Origin: Mytilus galloprovincialis
Lineage: Eukaryota > Mollusca > Bivalvia > Mytilida > Mytilidae
Length of the DNA: 64,000 nucleotides
Assembly: GCF_965363235.1 (NCBI RefSeq)
Contig: NC_134842.1
Span: forward strand, 31,186,958 to 31,250,957
Direction of reading: 5' to 3'
This document shows positions 58,140 to 64,000 of the stretch, in pieces. Made by a program: the position numbers and the translations under genes. The notes under the pieces were generated by a model. The model did not search any database, was not told where the DNA came from, and saw nothing but the letters and a program-made list of their open reading frames with translations. Within the stretch, counting starts at the first letter, position 1. Every line of letters starts with the position of its first letter.

Positions 58140-58572
58140 TTACCATCATGGACAAATATGATGTCATACGAATGAAATATTTCAAGCTGGCAATTATTCC
58201 GTTATGTTTACACATTAAAATCAGCTAATAACTCACTTATTCATATATCTTTTTAATTTTAGATTCTATAATTGCATAATTCAAACATTTGTGGATTTCA
58301 GCAAATCAGTACGACGGCTAACACATTAGCTACGACATGTCATGTGTGGATTTGACAATAAATATATTTTTGTATAAGCTGTGACGCTGACTAAAATAAC
58401 ATAAATATTGACTGCTGTATACCTATGTTTGACAAGTTCACCTAATAGTATTGTTTCTGTTTGTTTTGTTCACAAATTGTTGTCAATATAATGGATTTTA
58501 ATGTGTGAAAATAACGGAATAATTGCCAGCTTGAGATCTTTCATTCGTATGACATCATATTTGGCCATGATA
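58140..58572. mobile_element. MITE with long inverted repeats
   Basis: The left arm (from ATCATGGACAAATATGATGT) and the right arm (ending ACATCATATTTGGCCATGAT) are inverted copies over about 85 bases, including CAAGCTGGCAATTATTCCGT and CACATTAAAATC. About 430 bases in all, with a non-coding centre. The long arms would form a strong hairpin. Confidence 0.7.
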
Positions 58573-58609
58573 AAATATGTGATCCTGATCACATAGTCGT
58601 TACCTTTTT

Positions 58610-58640
58610 AAGGTCTTTCCTCTCCGCGAGGAAAGACCTT
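58610..58640 (+). repeat. 5' hairpin of unit 1
   Basis: Arms AAGGTCTTTCCTC and GAGGAAAGACCTT with a 5-base loop. Unit 2 has it twice, at 60662-60692 and 60713-60743. Unit 3 lacks it. Confidence 0.85.
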
Positions 58641-58654
58641 ATTGTTTTTCTCCT

Positions 58655-58686
<32 letters not shown>

Positions 58687-59236
58687 CATCCAGCATTTGT
58701 TTAACATGGCCTCCCCTTGTTTCTATTGGAGTTATCAAGACCAAATATGGACCATCGGTAGACCTCATCATGAAGTATTACCAGATGAGGCTGTGTAGGA
58801 TTTCATCATCCCCTTTAGAAGTTATCTCCCTTTTATTGGTTTTTTTCGACATGGCCCCCCCTCGTTGTTTTTAAAGATATCATGACCTTATTTGGACAAT
58901 AGTTAAATCTCATCATGATGTGTTACCATATGAGGCTGCTAAGGATTTCATCATTCCCTATGAGAGTTATGTCCCCTTGAAGCAATTTCTTTCTTTTACA
59001 GTTTTCTCAAAAAGTATTCAAGATAGAATTGATTTGAAAACGGCAACATGTACAGGACCAGATGGCAATGTTAATTAACATATACAATCATTTTGTTGTT
59101 AACCCTTATAAGGAGTTATTTCTCTTGAAAAAATATAAACAATTTTTGAAAAATTGTATCTCGAGAATCGGAAGTCGTAAAGACTTGGGACCTACACCAA
59201 TTATCTTAAGTTCATGTGACCTTTAATTTGCACCCA

Positions 59237-59249
59237 AGGTCAAAGGTCA
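59237..59249 (+). promoter_or_regulatory. perfect DR1 nuclear-receptor-type site in unit 1
   Basis: AGGTCAAAGGTCA, two half-sites with a one-base spacer. The same site is found at 61350-61362 and 63319-63331. Motif only; binding is not shown. Confidence 0.5.
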
Positions 59250-60044
59250 CCGAGTGCAAAAAAAAATTAAGCTGCAATTTCAAGCTTTCATATTAAGAAA
59301 ACGATAAGAGTTTGCTGCATACTTACAGCGTATAAAATGTTCCTCTCGACGAGCTCTACATTTTATACACTGACCTCAAAAGAGTCCGACTGTCTGTTCA
59401 AAAGTTACGACGGGATGATTCTTAAAAGTATAGTATTGTGTGTATATCTTTTTAAAGGTAACAGATATCAACCTACTATAAACTGCAAAGATGATCAGTA
59501 GTTCAAGACCTTCAATTTGAGGTCAATGTCAGGTCATGATGAAATTTCACCTTGACCTTCACATTTTACTATGACCTTGACCTTGTGATATTTGAAAGGT
59601 CAAGTGGTCCTGAGTTGAATGGTGATAGTCCCATGTCTCTACGACTTCAGGTTCTCAAGTTTTGTATTGCATCATATATTTGATGATTAATTATGACCTT
59701 GGTGAACTTTGAAATTGTCCCAATTCTTTTTCTATAATGTTGTCCTTCAACTGTAGATCATTTATCATTTAACAGATTTGAGATATCTATTGTCGTTTTA
59801 GAGATAATGCAGTTTGAAGTTTTTCGAGCGGAGGCATGTATTTCTGAATCATCAAGAGCTTACCACTTAAAATGTTTTAGAAATTGAAGAGGTTGACATA
59901 GTGACATGTTTGACCAAATACCAAAAACATTCCATGGAAAAAAAACACCAAAAAATCAATTTGAAATTTTCAAGTTTTGCATTGACTTTGTAAGTTTCAT
60001 AACTTCTATTTATATAATTGATATTGCATCATTATTTGCACTTT

Positions 60045-60570
60045 GTCAAATGGGGTCATCTGATATATCAAATTGAAGGTCTTAATAAACTCTACTTAAA
60101 AATGAAAATTTTAAACCCCCTTTTCATCGCAGGGGGACGGGTGGGGTCATTTAGTGCAAACATTCAAATTTCTCAGATGGTAAGGTTGTCGCATATCAAA
60201 TGAAAGAACATAAAGCGTACATTTCACATTTCAAATTGACGTCTCCCAAAAATGGGTTGGATGGGGTCATTGAGTGCAAAAAATAAATGTTCTTTTATGG
60301 TAGGGTTGTTGTATATCAAATGAAAGGTCATGATGTGTACATTTGAAATATCAAATTCCCGACCTCCAAAAATTTGTTGGATAGGGTTATTAAGTGCAAA
60401 AATCAAACTTTCAAGAACATGGTGTTGTCGCATATCAAACGAAAGCTCATCTACTCTGTTCCATATATCATAATTCCGATCTCAAAAATGTAGACGGATG
60501 AGGTCATTTAGTGTAAAAAGCGAAAAGTTTCAGAAGGTGTGCTTGTCGTATATCAAACGAAAGGTCGTAC
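60045..60570 (+). repeat. tandem repeats of about 120 bases inside unit 1
   Basis: The phrase ATATCAAA(T/C)GAAAG recurs at 60062, 60191, 60311, 60430 and 60548, with the accompanying GGGGTCATT-AGTGCAAA. Copies are degenerate. The same set is in unit 2 (about 62157-62690), which explains the minus-strand ORFs 60224-60433 and 62336-62545. Confidence 0.75.
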
Positions 60571-60612
60571 AAAGTACAATACGAAAACATCACTTTTACA
60601 GGAAAGACCTTT

Positions 60613-60642
60613 CAATTGTTTTACAAACAATTGAGATACTAG
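60613..60642 (+). repeat. 3' terminal hairpin and CTAG end of unit 1
   Basis: Stem CAATTGTTT / AAACAATTG with loop TAC, five bases, then CTAG and a T. Unit 2 has the same structure at 62725-62754 with loop AAC. Confidence 0.75.
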
Positions 60643-60757
60643 TTGTTTTTCTCCTGTTTTTAAGGTCTTTCCTCTCCGCGAGGAAAGACCTTATTGTTTT
60701 TTTAATGTTTTTAAGGTCTTTCCTCTCCGCGAGGAAAGACCTTATTGTTTTTCTCCT

Positions 60758-60799
<42 letters not shown>

Positions 60800-63700
60800 C
60801 ATCCAGCATTTCTTTGACATGGCCTCCCCTCGTTTCTATTGGAGTTATCAAGACCAAATATGGACCATCGGTAGAACTCATCATGAAGTATTAGCAGATG
60901 AGGCTGTGTAGGATTTCATCATCCCCTTTAGAAGTTATCTCCCTTTTATTGTTTTTTTTCGACATGGCCCCCCCTCGTTGTTTTTAAAGATATCATGACC
61001 TTATTTGGACAAAAGTTAGATCTCATCATGATGTGTTACCATATGAGGCTGCTAAGGATTTCATCATTCCCTATGAGAGTTATGTCCCCTTGAAGCAATT
61101 TCTTTCTTTTACATTTTTCTCAAAAAGTATTCAAGATAGAATCGATTTGAAAACGGCAACATGTACAAGACCAAATGGCAATGTTAATTAAGATATACAA
61201 TCATTTTGTTGTTAACCCTTATAAGGAGTTATTTCCCTTGAAAAAATATAATCGATTTTTGAAAAATTGTATCTCAAGAACCGGAAGTCGTAAAGACTTG
61301 GGACCTACACCAATAATCTTAAGTTCATGTGACCTTTAATTTGCACTCAAGGTCAAAGGTCACCGAGTGCAAAAAAAAATTACGCTGCAATTTCAAGCTT
61401 TCATATTAAGAAAACGATAAGAGTTTGCTGCATACTTACAGCGTATAAAATGTTCCTCTCGACGAGCTCTACATTTTATACACTGACCTCAAAAGAGTCC
61501 GACTGTCTGTTCAAAAGTTACGACGGGATGATTCTTAAAAGTATAGTATTGTGTGTATATCTTTTTAAAGGTAACAGATATCAACCTACTATAAACTGCA
61601 AAGATGATCAGTAGTTCAAGACCTTCAATTTGAGGTCAATGTCAGGTCATGATGAAAATTCACCTTGACCTTCACATTTTACTATGACCTTGACCTTGTA
61701 ATATTTGAAAGGTCAAGTGGTCCTGAGTTGAATGGTGATAGTCCCATGTCTCTACGACTTCCGGTTCTCAAGTTTTGTATTGCATCATATATTTGATGAT
61801 TAATTGTGACCTTGGTGAACTTTGAAATTGTCCCAATTCTTTTTCTATAATGTTGTCCTTCAACTGTAGATCATTTATCATTGAACAGATTTGAGATATC
61901 TATTGTCGTTTTAGAGATAATGCAGTTTGAAGTTTTTCGAGCGGAGGCATGTATTTCTGAATCATCAAGAGCTTACCACTTAAAATGTTTTAGAAATTGA
62001 GGAGGTTGACATAGTTATATGTTTGACCTAATACCAAAAACATTCCATGGAAAAAAACACCAAAAAATCAATTTGAAATTTTCAAGTTTTGCATTGACTT
62101 TGTAAGTTTCATAACTTCTATTTATATAATTGATATTGCATCATTATTTGCACTTTGTCAAATGGGGTCATCTGATATATCAAATTGAAGGTCTTAATAA
62201 ACTCTACTTAAAAATGAAAATTTTAAACCCCCTTTTCATCCCAGGGGGACGGGTGGGGTCATTTAGTGCAAACATTCAAATTTCTCAGATGGTAAGGTTG
62301 TCGCATATCAAATGAAAGAACATAAAGCGTACATTTCAAATTTCAAATTGACGTCTCCCAAAAATGGGATGGATGGGGTCATTGAGTGCAAAAAATAAAT
62401 GTTCTTTTAAGGTAGGGTTGTTGTATATCAAATGAAAGGTCATGATGTGTACATTTGAAATATCAAATTCCCGACCTCCAAAAATTTGTTGGATAGGGTT
62501 ATTAAGTGCAAAAATCAAACTTTCAAGAACATGGTGTTGTCGCATATCAAACGAAAGCTCATCTACTCTGTTCCATATATCATAATTCCGATCTCAAAAA
62601 TGTAGACGGATCAGGTCATTCAGTGTAAAAAGCGAAAAGTTTCAGAAGGTGTGCTTGTCGTATATCAAACAAAAGGTCGTACAAAAAACAATACGAAAAC
62701 ATCACTTTTACAGGAAAGACCTTTCAATTGTTTAACAAACAATTGAGATACTAGTTCTAATGGTTTTTTTTCCAACATTTTTTCTAAATGCCCTCCCCCC
62801 GTTTCTATTGATGTCATCAAGACCAAATATGGACCATCGATAGATCTCATCATGAGGTATTACCAGATGAGGCTGTGTAGTATTTCATCATCCCCTTTAG
62901 AAGTTATCTCCCTTTTATTGATTTTTTTCAACATAGCCCCCCCTCGTTGTTTTTAAAGATATCATGACCTTATTTGAACAAAAGCTAGATCTCATCATGA
63001 TGTGTTACCATATGAGGCTGCTAAGGATTTCATCATTCCTTATGAGAGTTATGTCCCCTTGAAGCAATTTCTGTCTTTTGCATTTTTCTCAAAAAGTATT
63101 TAAGATAGAATCGATTTGAAAACGGCAACATGTACAAGACCAGATGGCAATGTTAATAAACATATACAATCATTTTGTTGTTAACCGTTATAAGGAGTTA
63201 TTTCCCTTGAAAGAATATACACAATTTTTGAAAAATTGTATCTCGAGAACCGGAAGTCGTAAAGACTTGGGACCTACACCAATAATCTTAAGTTCATGTG
63301 ACCTTCAATTTGCACCCAAGGTCAAAGGTCACCGAGTGCAAAAAAAAATTACGCTGCAATTTCTAGCTTTCATATTAAGAAAACGATAAGAGTTTGCTGC
63401 AAACTTACAGCGTATAAAGTGTTCCTCTCGACGAGCTCTACATTTCATACACTGAGCTCAAAAGAGTCCGACTGTCTGTTCAAAAGTTACGACGGGATGA
63501 TTCTTAAAAGTATAGTATTGTGTGTATATCTTTTTAAAGGTAACAGATATCAACCTACTATAAACTGCAAAGATGATCAGTAGTTCAAGACCTTCAATTT
63601 GAGGTCAATGTCAGGTCATGATGAAATTTCACCTTGACCTTCACATTATACTATGACCTTGACCTTGTGATATTTGAAAGGTCAAGTGGTCCTGAGTTGA

Positions 63701-64000
63701 ATGGTGATAGTCCCATGTTTCTACGACTTCCGGTTCTCAAGTTTTGTATTGCATCATATATTTGAGGATTAATTGTGACCTTGGTGAACTTTGAAATTGT
63801 CCCAATTCTTTTTCTATAATGTTTTCCTTGAACTGTAGATCATTTATCATTTAACAGATTTGAGATATCTATTGTCGTTTTAGAGATAATTCAGTTTGAA
63901 GTTTTGCGAACGGAGGCATGTATTTCTGAATCATCAAGAGCTTACCACTTAAAATGTTTTAGAAATTGAAGAGGTTGACATAGTTATATGTTTGACCAAA

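Larger units (their letters stand above)
58610..64000 (+). mobile_element. array of three Helentron-like units of about 2 kb (third cut by window)
   Basis: Unit 1 is about 58610-60642, unit 2 about 60713-62754, unit 3 starts near 62755. Matching internal points are 2112 and 1970 bases apart. Units 1 and 2 begin with a hairpin (arms of 13 bases, AAGGTCTTTCCTC) and a T-rich tract. Both end with GGAAAGACCTT (the inverse of the start), a second hairpin (CAATTGTTT, 3-base loop) and CTAG followed by T. Between lie a non-coding body and a set of about 120-base tandem repeats. A terminal inverted repeat plus a downstream hairpin at one end is typical of Helentron (Helitron2)-type rolling-circle elements; no Rep/helicase is present, so these are non-autonomous. 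Identical small ORFs in the units are by-products of copying. Confidence 0.6.

Noticed and set aside
60498-60911. 137-residue ORF with a poly-phenylalanine run
   Set aside because: Produced by hairpin duplication and a poly-T tract.
60018-62315. Near-identical 61-residue ORFs (60018-60203 and 62130-62315) as a conserved protein
   Set aside because: Similarity is expected from the copying of the whole 2 kb unit. The ORF ends inside the 120-base tandem repeats, and the third copy lies outside the window.

Overview
The window looks like nuclear DNA of a bivalve mollusc, most probably a mytilid mussel. The DNA is AT-rich. Genes are made of small exons in long introns. Several dispersed repeat families that I associate with Mytilus recur many times. 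The species is inferred from style and repeats, not from a marker gene.

From about 1 to 53.1 kb the plus strand carries three tandem paralogues of a type I membrane receptor of the immunoglobulin superfamily (IgSF), here called IgR1, IgR2 and IgR3. IgR1 is cut by the left edge; its exons run 826-14008. IgR2 (18455-35414) and IgR3 (40345-53111) appear complete with 10 coding exons each. The order is signal peptide, a six-cysteine Ig-like domain (type D), Ig type A, Ig type B, a transmembrane exon, then five short cytoplasmic exons. Exon lengths and intron phases agree almost base for base between copies, so the splice models are well supported even though most exons are far too short to be found as ORFs. 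IgR1 has two extra Ig exons (another B type and a C type). The cytoplasmic tails carry conserved tyrosines in YxxL and YxN contexts (YNEL, YENL, YVNL), as expected of receptors that recruit SH2-domain proteins. A role in immune-type or recognition signalling is inferred.

From 55.6 to 57.7 kb, convergent to IgR3 on the minus strand, lie the last exons of a different host gene. It encodes a phosphodiesterase of the endonuclease/exonuclease/phosphatase (EEP) fold, sphingomyelinase-like. It has two alternative-looking terminal exons, each carrying the catalytic SDHYG motif. The rest of that gene is upstream (to the right) and not recognised here.

Introns and intergenic DNA are full of mobile-element remains. 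The main ones are a Penelope-like retroelement (18.6-23.1 kb, minus strand) with a YLDD reverse transcriptase, a GIY-YIG-like module at its N-terminal side and flanking direct repeats; tail fragments of that element and of a second related reverse-transcriptase element scattered through the introns; several MITE-like inverted-repeat elements; and, from 58.6 kb to the right edge, an array of about 2 kb units whose termini resemble Helentron-type rolling-circle elements. No rRNA, tRNA or CRISPR was seen.
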